A DNA stretch of 64,000 nucleotides from the NCBI RefSeq assembly GCF_900113525.1, contig NZ_FOPP01000002.1:62001-126000 (forward strand). Reading direction: 5' to 3'. The translations under genes and the position numbers were made by a program. Positions 8,569-17,418 of this stretch are shown here, one piece after another (position 1 is the stretch's first letter; each line of letters opens with the position of its first letter). Origin of the DNA: Pedobacter insulae. Lineage in GTDB: Bacteria > Bacteroidota > Bacteroidia > Sphingobacteriales > Sphingobacteriaceae. Below the pieces are notes generated by a model, which was not told the origin of the DNA, ran no database searches, and saw only the letters and a list, made by a program, of their open reading frames with translations.

Positions 8569-9870
8569 TTGTCTTTAGAACAACTAAAATTAAGCAAGCC
8601 ACTCATATCTGCAATGACGGCGGCAGGGTATTTAAGTCCAAAAGAAATACAAGCAAGAAGTATGTCGCGCATTTTAGGCGGACAAGACATTATTGCAGTA
8701 GGGCCTGAGGGCTGCGGCAAATCAACTACTTATGTGTTAGGGGTTTTAATGCGGATAAAATATGGATTTGAAGAAGCCCCACGTGCTTTGATTTTAGTGC
8801 CTTCCAAGGAGCGGGTGCTCGAGGTAGTTGAACAGTTTAATCTTCTAAATCGCAATGCAAGCATCCGCATTATCGGCATTCATGCCGACGGGGGAATGGA
8901 ACAGCAGATTAACGAAATTACCGATGGCGTTGATATCATAGTCGCTGTGCCTTCTCGCGCCCGCGCTATTTACCTGAAGCTTGGCTTGAATACGAATAAA
9001 ATTCAAATGTTTGTGGTCGACGATGCTGCCGAGATGGTAAGATCGGGAATGCAATTGCCCATTAATGAATTAGCCAATAGCATCCAGAAATGCCAGCACC
9101 TCATATTTACAGAAGTAATGCATGATCGTTTATATAAAATGATTGATCCTTTTATGAAACTCCCAACTTTAATCGAAGTTGAAGAGCTTAATGAGAAGCA
9201 AGCTGAAACACATACACAATTGCTGTATCATGTGCCCAATTTTAGAACGAAGCTCAATTTGTTAAACCTTCTTTTAAAAGATGAAGAAGTATTTGATAAA
9301 GTGGTTGTTTTTGTGAATACCCGCTTAACGGCTCAAACCTTGTCAAAAGATCTTTTTGATGGTAAAGCAGCCGATGTTTTTGTATATAAACCCTTATTTT
9401 TTGATGAGGCAGGTTTTGATGCAATTGAAGATTTTAAAGAAGTAGCAGAAGCCCGTGTGTTAATTGTAGCGAATGAAAATCTTCCCAGTTTGGATTTGAC
9501 TGGTATTCCGTTCATCTTCCATTTCGAACTACCGGAGCAAAAGGAGATTTATCTCAATCGGGTAGTTAAAAAACAGGACGATGGCGATGTAGTAGCGATT
9601 ACTTTCACTACTGATTTGGAATTACCGACTGTAAAAAAGATAGAGCAGGCAATAGGACAACGAATTGAAATTGCCGATCTTCCGGAAGGCTTACTAGTAG
9701 AAGAAGTAAACAAAACAGCATCTCAAAAGAAAAAGTTAACACAAGCACAGGTCGAAGAAGAAGCTCACCAAGATGCGGCTTTCCATAAGAGAAAAGAAAG
9801 CAATACCAAAACTACAAACTATGGGATTGGACAAAAAGCCATTATGAATAAGAAGAAAAAACACGGTTAA
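8569..9870 (+). CDS. DEAD-box RNA helicase-like protein with degenerate catalytic motifs
   Basis: 433 residues from TTG 8569 (MSLEQLKLSKPL). The two RecA-like domains of an RhlE-type helicase are recognisable: Q-motif remnant PKEIQ, P-loop GPEGCGKS in place of AQTGTGKT, and FHFELPEQKEIYLNR where helicases have the HRxGRxGR region. Motif Ia is PSKERV, motif II is DDAA instead of DEAD, motif III is FTE instead of SAT, and motif VI is NRVVKKQ. Only the P-loop lysine and the first motif II Asp survive. The basic tail (KKKKHG) may bind RNA. The frame is intact, so this looks like a retained pseudo-helicase. ATPase activity is doubtful. Confidence 0.8.
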   Translation: MSLEQLKLSKPLISAMTAAGYLSPKEIQARSMSRILGGQDIIAVGPEGCGKSTTYVLGVLMRIKYGFEEAPRALILVPSKERVLEVVEQFNLLNRNASIRIIGIHADGGMEQQINEITDGVDIIVAVPSRARAIYLKLGLNTNKIQMFVVDDAAEMVRSGMQLPINELANSIQKCQHLIFTEVMHDRLYKMIDPFMKLPTLIEVEELNEKQAETHTQLLYHVPNFRTKLNLLNLLLKDEEVFDKVVVFVNTRLTAQTLSKDLFDGKAADVFVYKPLFFDEAGFDAIEDFKEVAEARVLIVANENLPSLDLTGIPFIFHFELPEQKEIYLNRVVKKQDDGDVVAITFTTDLELPTVKKIEQAIGQRIEIADLPEGLLVEEVNKTASQKKKLTQAQVEEEAHQDAAFHKRKESNTKTTNYGIGQKAIMNKKKKHG

Positions 9871-9888
9871 TGTTTTAACTCAATTTTT

Positions 9889-9896
9889 TATCTTTA
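9889..9896 (+). promoter_or_regulatory. variant -7 box for the DUF5362-like gene
   Basis: TATCTTTA, one mismatch to TAnnTTTG, 16 bases before the ATG at 9913. The same variant lies at the same distance before the gene at 34241. Confidence 0.35.
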
Positions 9897-9912
9897 ACAA
9901 AAAAATGCTTAC

Positions 9913-10368
9913 ATGGAGAATTCAGAAGAAACTAACGAACAACAAAATATCCCCCAACTTATCATCACTGAAGATATACGTAGCTATTTGTACGATATGG
10001 CCAAATGGGCAAACTTTCTTGCTATTGTAGGGTTCGTTATTGCTGGATTTATGATCATTGCATCCTTCACTATTGGCGCAGCAATGAGCACTAATCCCGA
10101 GCTAAGTGCATTAATGGCTTCATCTGCTTTAAGTCCCATTGGTTTTACCATATTTTGTTTAGCTTATTCATTTGCGATATTTTATCCAAGTTTATTGTTA
10201 TTTAAATATTCAACCAAGGCAAAACTTGGGGTTTTGTATGGCGAACAAGCGAGCTTAAACGAGGCATTCAGCAAACTGAAGTCGCTCTTTAAATATTGGG
10301 GCATTATCACCATGATATTTATAGTCCTTTACGTTATGTTAATGGTTCTTTCGGCTTTCTCACGCTAG
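9913..10368 (+). CDS. DUF5362-like small membrane protein
   Basis: 151 residues. A polar N-terminus (MENSEETNEQQ) is followed by an LYDMAKWANFLAIVGF segment and three predicted transmembrane helices (about 36-60, 72-98 and 125-147). The cytosolic loop KLGVLYGEQASLNEAFSKLK is typical of the family as I remember it. Function is unknown. It follows the DEAD-like gene after 42 bases but has its own promoter-like box, and it converges on the GH2 gene 6 bases further on. Confidence 0.7.
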   Translation: MENSEETNEQQNIPQLIITEDIRSYLYDMAKWANFLAIVGFVIAGFMIIASFTIGAAMSTNPELSALMASSALSPIGFTIFCLAYSFAIFYPSLLLFKYSTKAKLGVLYGEQASLNEAFSKLKSLFKYWGIITMIFIVLYVMLMVLSAFSR

Positions 10369-10374
10369 TTAGCG

Positions 10375-12219
10375 CTATAGTTTAACCAGGGCTTTGTTAT
10401 AAAGCTTGGTTGTTACACTTTTTAATTTTTCTGCCGGAACCTTAATCACTTTCCTATCGTAAGTCATCAGGCCATTGGTTTCGATCTCTACATCGGTTGT
10501 TTGGGTATAAACCGCGGCAGATAACCCTTTCGTAATAAGGTGTTCTAATCTATCCATAAAAGAAGCATATTTTGCAAATAATTCATCCGCATTTTTAAAG
10601 GTTTGGTATCCCCAATTATTGGTGTTTTGCCAAGTGTGATCAACTACAGGCAGGCCTAGTCCCCCAAACTCACCCAGTACAATTGCTTGTGTTTTACCAA
10701 ATATATCTGGTCTTGGCATTTTTGGTTCGGGGTAATTGTGTAGGTCAACAATATCTCCTGTAATCTCAAAATTACCGCCACTTGCACTATTTACTAGTCT
10801 GGAAGGATCTTTTTGCTTTGTCCACTCGGTAATCTCTTTTGTTTTAAATTGTCCCCAGGCTTCATTAAAAGGTACCCATACCACAATAGAAGGATAGTTG
10901 TGCAGCATGTCCATAATGCTGTTCCATTCCTTTTTATAGCTTGCTTCAGATTCAGGTGTTCTATCTTTGTCGGTACCTCCATAATCGCCCACGCGCATTT
11001 CCCACTTATTTCCCAGATCACCACTTGGCATATCTTGCCAAACTAATAAACCTTGTTTGTCACATTCATAATACCACCGTGCGGGCTCTACTTTGATATG
11101 TTTACGGATCATATTAAAACCCATTTCTTTGGTTTTGATGATGTCAAATTTCAATGCTTCATCCGTTGGAGCGGTATATAAACCATCAGGCCACCATCCC
11201 TGATCTAGCGGGCCATATTGAAAAACAAATTCATCATTGAGCAGCATGCGCATGATCCCATCCTTGTCTTTGCCCATTGATGATTTTCTCATCGCGAAAT
11301 AACTTTGGATTTTATCAATTACCTTTCCTCCGCGCATGAGTTCTACTGTTAAATTATATAGAAATGGATTACTTGGCGACCATAATTTTTGCTCTTTCAA
11401 GTGAAGTTTAGCTTCCTGGTTTGGCGAAGTTTCAACTTCTGCAACTTTCGTTTGTCCATCGAAAGCAGTAATTTTAAGTTTGTCATCTGCTTTTGCATGC
11501 TTAACCTCAGTGGTAATGTTCAAGCTTTTTGAATCGATATCGGGGGTTTGCTTAGTATTTGCAATATGCGTTTGCGCTACGCTTTCTATCCAAACTGTTT
11601 GCCAAATGCCTGTTACGGGAGTGTACCAAATGCCATTAGGTTTAACAACTTGCTTGCCACGTGGCTGATAGCCTTTGTCTGTTGGATCCCAAACGCTCAA
11701 TACCAGCTCTTGTTTGCCTCCTTTTTTAAGGTGTGGGGTGATGTCTATTGTAAAAGAATCAAAACCGCCTTCGTGACTTCCAACTTTCGTTCCGTTTAAA
11801 TAAATTTCTGTTCGCCAATCTACCGCCCCGAAATGCAAAAGGATAGTGTTTTTTAGGTTAGCGACATCAATAGTGGTATGATACCAAAGCAAATGATCTT
11901 CACCTACTGTTTTTCCTACGCCCGACAATGATGATTCTATGGCAAATGGAACTAGGATTTTTCCATCCCATTTCTTGGGAATAGTGATCTCGTCTTTGTT
12001 GGTGATGGCATAGTCCCATAGACCATTTAGATTTTTCCAGTTATTTTCGCGAACCAGGAGTGGGCGAGGATATTCTGGCAGGGGATGAGCTGGATTGATA
12101 GCTGCTACCCAAGGGGAAGCGATTTTTCCAGGAACTGGTGTCCAATTTTGAGCATTGGAATTTAAAGATAATAATAGGCAAAGTGAGGCTAGGAAGGAAT
12201 ATGCTTTCATTAGATTCAT
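10375..12219 (-). CDS. secreted glycoside hydrolase family 2 protein (beta-galactosidase/glucuronidase-like)
   Basis: 614 residues from ATG 12219; a second ATG at 12210 (MKAYSFL) also leaves a full Sec signal ending near SNAQ. Domains in order: sugar-binding jelly roll (about 50-215, WKNLNGLWDYAI and GAVDWRTEIYLNG), immunoglobulin-like domain (about 220-315) and TIM barrel (about 325-590). The acid/base Glu453 in PFNEAWG and the nucleophile Glu517 in LGEFGG are present. It hydrolyses beta-linked galactose, glucuronic acid, mannose or similar; the sugar cannot be told. It stands alone, without SusC/D neighbours. Confidence 0.88.
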   Translation of the reverse strand: MNLMKAYSFLASLCLLLSLNSNAQNWTPVPGKIASPWVAAINPAHPLPEYPRPLLVRENNWKNLNGLWDYAITNKDEITIPKKWDGKILVPFAIESSLSGVGKTVGEDHLLWYHTTIDVANLKNTILLHFGAVDWRTEIYLNGTKVGSHEGGFDSFTIDITPHLKKGGKQELVLSVWDPTDKGYQPRGKQVVKPNGIWYTPVTGIWQTVWIESVAQTHIANTKQTPDIDSKSLNITTEVKHAKADDKLKITAFDGQTKVAEVETSPNQEAKLHLKEQKLWSPSNPFLYNLTVELMRGGKVIDKIQSYFAMRKSSMGKDKDGIMRMLLNDEFVFQYGPLDQGWWPDGLYTAPTDEALKFDIIKTKEMGFNMIRKHIKVEPARWYYECDKQGLLVWQDMPSGDLGNKWEMRVGDYGGTDKDRTPESEASYKKEWNSIMDMLHNYPSIVVWVPFNEAWGQFKTKEITEWTKQKDPSRLVNSASGGNFEITGDIVDLHNYPEPKMPRPDIFGKTQAIVLGEFGGLGLPVVDHTWQNTNNWGYQTFKNADELFAKYASFMDRLEHLITKGLSAAVYTQTTDVEIETNGLMTYDRKVIKVPAEKLKSVTTKLYNKALVKL

Positions 12220-12350
12220 TTAGTTAATCCAAGATACTATTTTTTGATGAAAATCGAAATCGTTAAGAGGATGTAAGGTAATAGGGGTTGTAGCTGAAGT
12301 GTTTAGGAACAACGTTTGAACAAGCTTGGAACTACTTTGTTATCCCGGAT

Positions 12351-12397
12351 TTGACGTGGACTTACCGTGGACCTGAGGTGGGCTTACTGTGGACTTG
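12351..12397. repeat. four 11-bp tandem repeats
   Basis: Units at 12351-12361, 12362-12372, 12373-12383 and 12384-12394, plus a partial unit, follow the pattern TTACcGTGGAC with small changes. They lie in the 276-base gap upstream of the GH2 gene and downstream of the serine hydrolase gene. An 11-bp period is one helical turn. Confidence 0.75.
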
Positions 12398-12495
12398 TTA
12401 AGATGGTAGAATTAGATTTTAGTTTATCGATTGATAAGAGGGGAGTGTCTTAAACTAAGATACGTAAAATAATTGTAAAATGCTATATTTTTCTA

Positions 12496-13410
12496 TCAAT
12501 AATACTTCTCCATGCCTTTGGCTGGTTGCCAATTAGATTTTGGTTCAAAGTAATTCCATAAGGTTTTACTCAACTTACGAATAAGCGTAGTACCTTCATT
12601 TTTATGGATCCATGAAGTATCTTTTTGATTTTTTGTGGTGATGCAGAAAACATAGTCGCCATGTGGTGCGTTTACCAAAGCTACTTCCGATCTGGCCGCA
12701 TTCACTGCGCCAGATTTTGAAGCAACCTGCACATATGGTGGGATTTCTGAAAGTGCTTCGTGATCATAATAGATGCGGATCAAATTGCGGTAAATTCTTT
12801 CGGAAGCCGCTTCGTTAATCATTTTACCATCTCTAATTAACGTCAATAGCGTTGCCATTTCTCGCGGAGTAGTTTGGCCCCAGCCATATTTTCGTTGGTT
12901 GTCTGCTCTTCCTGGTGTTCTTGAATTCACTCGGGTATGTTGAAAACCATAGTTTTCCATTAATTCGTTAATGACAGTTCCCGTACCTGCCAGGCTTTGC
13001 GACCATAAACTTGCTGTATTATCGCTCGTAGTTATCATGAGCATAAGTACCTTGCTTAGCACAATTTTCTCGTTGTTTTTAAACGATCCCAAAAGGTCTT
13101 CACCTGCATAAAGCAAACTATCCTTATAAACCAACTCTGTCTGATAAGCTAATTCACCCTTTTCAATTTTATTGAAAATGCCACACGTTATCGGTACTTT
13201 AATCATGCTTGCCGTAGGGAAAATCGTATCGGCATTTAAACTAGCTACCTTACCGGTTTTTAAGTTTTTTATGTAGATGCCAACGTCCCCATTAAACCCC
13301 TTTACCATTTCGGTTAGCATCTTGTTGAGCTTATGGTCTACGGTCTCTTTCTGGGCGAAAAGCTGAATTGAGGTGAATAATAAAATGATAGTTAGTTTAA
13401 GCGATTTCAT
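12496..13410 (-). CDS. secreted class A beta-lactamase-like serine hydrolase
   Basis: 304 residues with a Sec signal (cleavage near LFAQ). Active-site motifs of the penicillin-binding/beta-lactamase fold are present: Ser68-x-x-Lys71 (SMIK), Ser129-Asp130-Asn131 (SDN) and Lys232-Ser233-Gly234 (KSG). In the omega-loop region before TTPREM, class A enzymes have ExxLN with the deacylating Glu166. Here the stretch reads SRTPGRADNQRKYGWG and has no glutamate. The protein may therefore be a peptidase or esterase and not an efficient beta-lactamase. It is the last gene before the 11-bp repeats. Confidence 0.8.
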   Translation of the reverse strand: MKSLKLTIILLFTSIQLFAQKETVDHKLNKMLTEMVKGFNGDVGIYIKNLKTGKVASLNADTIFPTASMIKVPITCGIFNKIEKGELAYQTELVYKDSLLYAGEDLLGSFKNNEKIVLSKVLMLMITTSDNTASLWSQSLAGTGTVINELMENYGFQHTRVNSRTPGRADNQRKYGWGQTTPREMATLLTLIRDGKMINEAASERIYRNLIRIYYDHEALSEIPPYVQVASKSGAVNAARSEVALVNAPHGDYVFCITTKNQKDTSWIHKNEGTTLIRKLSKTLWNYFEPKSNWQPAKGMEKYY

Positions 13411-13490
13411 TTTAGGTAAGGTTTGTTTGAAGGATCAAGAGGTTTAACCTCATACTGTTAGAACTTCATAAGCCCATAACTTCTTAGTTC

Positions 13491-13519
13491 AAAAAAAAGT
13501 CCCGATTTGATCGGGACTT
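13491..13519 (-). terminator. Rho-independent terminator after the PUR-like gene
   Basis: On the minus strand a 10-bp perfect stem (arms 13510-13519 and 13497-13506) with a 3-base loop is followed by a run of U (A tract 13491-13498 on the plus strand). It lies 20 bases past the stop codon of 13539-13871. Confidence 0.85.
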
Positions 13520-13538
13520 CCTTAAATTAAATTATTTC

Positions 13539-13871
13539 TTAGAAAGAAAAATCGTCGTTGTCTACTTTAGGACTATGGCTGTATTCTGCATTCTCAGAAT
13601 ATTCATAGCGTTTTTCAACTACCTCTTGATGCGATTTGATATACTCAACCGTTTCGGTTAAGCCTTCCGTAAATTTCTCAAAATCTTCTTTGTATAAGAA
13701 AATTTTATGTTTTACAAATACACCATCTTCTAATCTCTTTTTACTCTCTGTTAAGGTTAGGTAATAGTCGCCTGATCGTGTTGCTTTTACATCAAAAAAA
13801 TAAGTACGTTTTCCAGCTCTTACTTTCTTCGAAAAAACCTCTTCTCTCTCTTTATTGTCAAAATCTCCCAT
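13539..13871 (-). CDS. PUR-like nucleic-acid-binding protein (DUF3276)
   Basis: 110 residues matching the bacterial PUR-alpha-like family (DUF3276, related to Borrelia BpuR): EVFSKKVRAGKRTYFFDVK, then ATRSGDYYLTLTESKK, then HKIFLYKEDFEKFTEGL. The beta-beta-beta-beta-alpha PUR repeat binds single-stranded DNA or RNA; BpuR is a post-transcriptional regulator. The acidic tail (KVDNDDFSF) is typical of the Bacteroidota members. It is a single-gene unit with its own strong terminator. Targets in this organism are unknown. Confidence 0.85.
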   Translation of the reverse strand: MGDFDNKEREEVFSKKVRAGKRTYFFDVKATRSGDYYLTLTESKKRLEDGVFVKHKIFLYKEDFEKFTEGLTETVEYIKSHQEVVEKRYEYSENAEYSHSPKVDNDDFSF

Positions 13872-14013
13872 TGTTGTGTATAGTATTGGTTTAAGGTTGG
13901 GGTAAATATAAAGGAATAATTATCAAAGTTCAAAATAGAAAACGTTATGATTTTCGATTAAGTTAAGATTTGTGTAAATTTTTTATGAACAACTTCGAAT
14001 AATGAGCTTGAAT

Positions 14014-15798
14014 TTACCGATTTTCTTCTTCAAGCAATTGGTTATCGTACATTTCTGCATACATACCGGCTTTATTTAGGAGTTCCTGGTGGGTTCCTTG
14101 CTCAATGATCATTCCCTGGTCTAAAACAATTATTTTATCGGCATTTTTGATGGTAGAAATACGGTGTGCGACAATGATGCTGGTTTTTCCTAACATTATT
14201 CTTCCCAGGTTGTTCAATATTTCTTCTTCGGTTTTGGTATCTACTGCCGAAAGGCAATCATCAAATATCAAGATTTTTGGTTCTTTGATCAATGCTCTAG
14301 CAATGGAAACGCGTTGTTTTTGTCCGCCTGAAAGGGTAATACCCCGTTCTCCAAGCATGGTTTCAAACTTCTTTTCAAAATTGATGATATTGTTATAGAC
14401 TGCTGCATTTGTGGCTGCCCGTTCAACTTCTTCATCAGTAACTGTTGATAAGCCGAAAGCGATATTGTTCTTGATCGTGTCGGAAAATAAAAACACTTCT
14501 TGCGGAACAAAACCTATTTGATTTCGATAGTTGTTTAGGTTAATTGTTTTTAATTCTTGTTCATCAATTAAAATAGCGCCTGAATCAACATCGTACATAC
14601 GCATGATTAGATTTGCCAGGGTAGATTTTCCTGAACCTGTGCGTCCGATGATAGCGATAAATTGCCCTTTTTCTAAATCAAAATTAATGTTCTTTAAAGC
14701 TGTGATGCCTGTGTCGGGATAGGTGAAGCTCACATCTTTAAAACTTATTTTACCCTCAATAATTTGGGTTGTAGTGTTGCTTGAGATGATATCTGGTTTT
14801 AATTGTAGAAATTCATTGATTCTTTTTTGGGAGGCGGCAGCACGCTGGATTAAGGTTGTAACCCAGCCCAACATCGTTACTGGGAAGGTTAGCTGATTTA
14901 CGTAGACGATAAACTCAGCAATATTACCGGGGGTTATTGCGCCTTCTATAACCTGCTTTCCGCCTATAAAAACTGTTAAAATAGTACTTAAACCAACCAA
15001 TAGTAACATGGAAGGATAAAATAATGCTTGGATCTTAACTAAGCCCATCGCATTATGCTTATAAATCTGGCTTTCGTTGGCAAATATTTCCTGATTATGT
15101 GCTTCCCTTACGTAGGATTTAATAACGCGAATACCAGAAAAACGTTCTTGTACGAAACTCGAAAGTTTAGACAGCTGCGCTTGTATTTTTTCGCTTTTAA
15201 GATTGATCAAGGTATTTACATAATAGATTGTAATCACTAAAACGGGAAGGGGAAGTAAACAGAAAAGCGCCAATTTAACGTTTACCGAAAACATGAAATA
15301 AATAATAAGGCAAAATAGCACTGCCGTATTAATGGCGTACATAATAGCCGGCCCCACATACATCCTCACCCTGTTAACATCCTCGGTTGCCCTGTTCATT
15401 AGATCTCCTGTGTTATTACGGCGATAAAAACCCAGGCTCAATTCTTGATAGTGTGCATAAATCTCATTTTTCATGTCATATTCAATGTGACGAGACATTA
15501 AAATAATAGTTTGACGCATAAAAAACAGGAACAAGCCCCGAAGTAGGTAAAGTGCTAAAATGAGCAAGCCGAAAAAGAAAAGGCTATAACTAAAAATGCT
15601 GTACACAATTTCTTGTCTATCGAAACCATTAAACAAGCTGTAAATTGAAATATTCTCGGTAATGATATTAATGGCATGACCAACAACCTGCGCAGGCACT
15701 ACGCCAAAGATGTTAGAAATAATTACAAAGAATATGCCCGGAATAATCCACCACTTATATTTATAGAAGTATTTATTTAAAAATGCAAGATGCTTCAT
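14014..15798 (-). CDS. ABC exporter half-transporter (MdlA/MdlB-like)
   Basis: 594 residues with a fused membrane domain (six helices, about 15-320) and nucleotide-binding domain (350-590). Walker A GRTGSGKS is at 385-392, the signature LSGGQ at 489-493, and the H-loop His at 545. Walker B reads ILIFDD, so the catalytic glutamate position (514) is Asp, followed by CLSAVD. That DDxLSAVD form is seen in the non-canonical subunit of heterodimeric exporters such as MdlA/YheI. No partner gene is adjacent. Substrate is unknown; lipids or drugs are usual for the family. Confidence 0.85.
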   Translation of the reverse strand: MKHLAFLNKYFYKYKWWIIPGIFFVIISNIFGVVPAQVVGHAINIITENISIYSLFNGFDRQEIVYSIFSYSLFFFGLLILALYLLRGLFLFFMRQTIILMSRHIEYDMKNEIYAHYQELSLGFYRRNNTGDLMNRATEDVNRVRMYVGPAIMYAINTAVLFCLIIYFMFSVNVKLALFCLLPLPVLVITIYYVNTLINLKSEKIQAQLSKLSSFVQERFSGIRVIKSYVREAHNQEIFANESQIYKHNAMGLVKIQALFYPSMLLLVGLSTILTVFIGGKQVIEGAITPGNIAEFIVYVNQLTFPVTMLGWVTTLIQRAAASQKRINEFLQLKPDIISSNTTTQIIEGKISFKDVSFTYPDTGITALKNINFDLEKGQFIAIIGRTGSGKSTLANLIMRMYDVDSGAILIDEQELKTINLNNYRNQIGFVPQEVFLFSDTIKNNIAFGLSTVTDEEVERAATNAAVYNNIINFEKKFETMLGERGITLSGGQKQRVSIARALIKEPKILIFDDCLSAVDTKTEEEILNNLGRIMLGKTSIIVAHRISTIKNADKIIVLDQGMIIEQGTHQELLNKAGMYAEMYDNQLLEEENR

Positions 15799-15827
15799 GG
15801 AGGGGTAAAGTTAACTAAAATTGGTGT

Positions 15828-16070
15828 TTACCATCTATAATTTATCCATCTAATTATTAGATATACCATAAAAGTTAATGGTAAAATTAAAAAGAATGAA
15901 GCAACAAAGGTAAAATAGACTATTCTTTTTAGAAGGCTGCTTTGACGAAATTTTTGTAGTTCATACTGATATCTTTGTTGAGTATCATTTCTTAAAAAAA
16001 ATAAGAGAGGGATTAAAGTGGCAAAACTAGTTGCTATTGATAATCGAAGATTGCCCCCTAAAAATCTCAT
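15828..16070 (-). CDS. small membrane protein, probably N-terminally frameshifted
   Basis: 80 residues from the first ATG (MRFLGGNLRLS) with at least two hydrophobic segments (about 8-25 and 50-72). The same frame stays open upstream to a TAA at 16161-16163 and encodes another hydrophobic helix (YRILYIIFALFSLSFFIFLI) but contains no ATG, GTG or TTG. An ATG at 16173 in the neighbouring frame would join it if one A were lost from the T5A4 run at 16146-16154, giving MKILNSIFK then FETWGYR. The gene may be slightly broken, use a rare start, or carry a sequence error. No family recognised. It is 29 bases upstream of the ABC exporter. Confidence 0.5.
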   Translation of the reverse strand: MRFLGGNLRLSIATSFATLIPLLFFLRNDTQQRYQYELQKFRQSSLLKRIVYFTFVASFFLILPLTFMVYLIIRWINYRW

Positions 16071-16256
16071 GATTAAGAAGATGAAAAAGCTTAAGCTGAA
16101 AAGCGCAAATATGATATACAGTATTCGATAACCCCAAGTTTCGAATTTTAAAAATAGAATTTAGAATTTTCATTTTATGAAACCCAACTATAGTTGCTAA
16201 ATTTTTCTTTTATTAATTTTCCTTAAAATACTAGGTAAAATAATGGATTTTTATCT

Positions 16257-16264
16257 TAATTTTG
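16257..16264 (+). promoter_or_regulatory. -7 box deciding the leucine dehydrogenase start
   Basis: TAATTTTG, a full TAnnTTTG match, 23 bases before ATG 16288. It lies inside the longer open frame that starts at 16243, so that longer start is unlikely. Confidence 0.5.
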
Positions 16265-16287
16265 CAGCTTATCAATTCAACACTCGT

Positions 16288-17376
16288 ATGTCTGGTAATA
16301 GTTCTGCAGTTACTTCCATTTTAGATCAATTAAGCGCATCAGGCCACAAAAAAGTAGTTTTTTGCAATGATGCTGATACCGGACTTAAAGCCATTATTGC
16401 CATTCATGACACTACATTAGGCCCAGCTTTGGGCGGCACAAGAATGTGGAATTACAATACTGAAGCTGAGGCTCTTGAAGATGTGCTTCGTTTATCGAAA
16501 GCCATGACTTACAAAGCCGCTGTTGCTGGTCTAAACCTGGGTGGAGGTAAAGCGGTAATTATCGGCGATTCGCGAATGGCCAAAACAGAGGCCTTAATGC
16601 GGAGCTACGGAAGATTTATTAAGAACCTCAATGGAGAGTTCGTAACTGCCGAAGATATGGGTACTACCACCAGGGATATGGAATATATCCGCATGGAAAC
16701 CAGTCATGTAACAGGGGTGCCAGAATCTATTGGTGGGGCAGGAGATCCGGCGCCGATTACAGCAAAAGGTGTCTTTTTAGGTATTAAAGCTTGTGTGAAA
16801 GAAGTTTATGGTACTGATATGCTTGCAGGAAGATCGGTTGTAGTACAAGGGATTGGAAATGTGGGCGAACACCTCGTAGATTTACTAAGGAAAGAGAATG
16901 TTGAAGTTTACGTAAGTGATATTAACGAAGAAAGGCTACAACAAGTGGCCAGAAAATATAAAGCAAAGGCAATTGAAGCTGATAAAATTTTCACGATTGG
17001 TGCCGATATTTATGCACCATGTGCTTTGGGAGCAACAGTTAATGATAAAACAATCAAAAAAATGAAGTTTGCCATCATTGCTGGTTCAGCAAATAATCAG
17101 TTGGGCGACGAACAGATCCATGGTCAACTGCTTTTGGAAAAAGGGATTTTGTATGCTCCTGATTATTTAATCAATGCTGGTGGGTTAATAAATTGTTATT
17201 CTGAGTTAACGGGCTTTGGTAAAAAGAGAACTATGCAACTAACAGAAAATATTTATAATGCCACTAGAGAAGTCATAAAATTGTCTAAAGCCGAGAATAT
17301 CCCTACAAATTTAGCAGCCAGCAGAATCGCAGAAAAAAGGATCTCAGACATTAAAAAAATAAAATCATCATATTAA
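16288..17376 (+). CDS. ldh: leucine dehydrogenase (Glu/Leu/Phe/Val dehydrogenase family)
   Basis: 362 residues from ATG 16288 (MSGNSSAVTS). An in-frame ATG at 16243 lies upstream of the -7 box and adds sequence not expected in the family. The enzyme deaminates leucine and other branched-chain amino acids to 2-oxo acids with NAD+. The substrate-binding region AMTYKAAVAGLNLGGGKAV carries the two lysines, Lys76 and catalytic Lys88. The Rossmann motif GIGNVGEHL and the C-terminal DYLINAGGLINCY follow. It starts a plus-strand series with nusB 42 bases behind. Confidence 0.88.
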   Translation: MSGNSSAVTSILDQLSASGHKKVVFCNDADTGLKAIIAIHDTTLGPALGGTRMWNYNTEAEALEDVLRLSKAMTYKAAVAGLNLGGGKAVIIGDSRMAKTEALMRSYGRFIKNLNGEFVTAEDMGTTTRDMEYIRMETSHVTGVPESIGGAGDPAPITAKGVFLGIKACVKEVYGTDMLAGRSVVVQGIGNVGEHLVDLLRKENVEVYVSDINEERLQQVARKYKAKAIEADKIFTIGADIYAPCALGATVNDKTIKKMKFAIIAGSANNQLGDEQIHGQLLLEKGILYAPDYLINAGGLINCYSELTGFGKKRTMQLTENIYNATREVIKLSKAENIPTNLAASRIAEKRISDIKKIKSSY

Positions 17377-17418
17377 TTACAACCAGTAAAACTTACTACT
17401 CGTTCTTACATTCATTTC

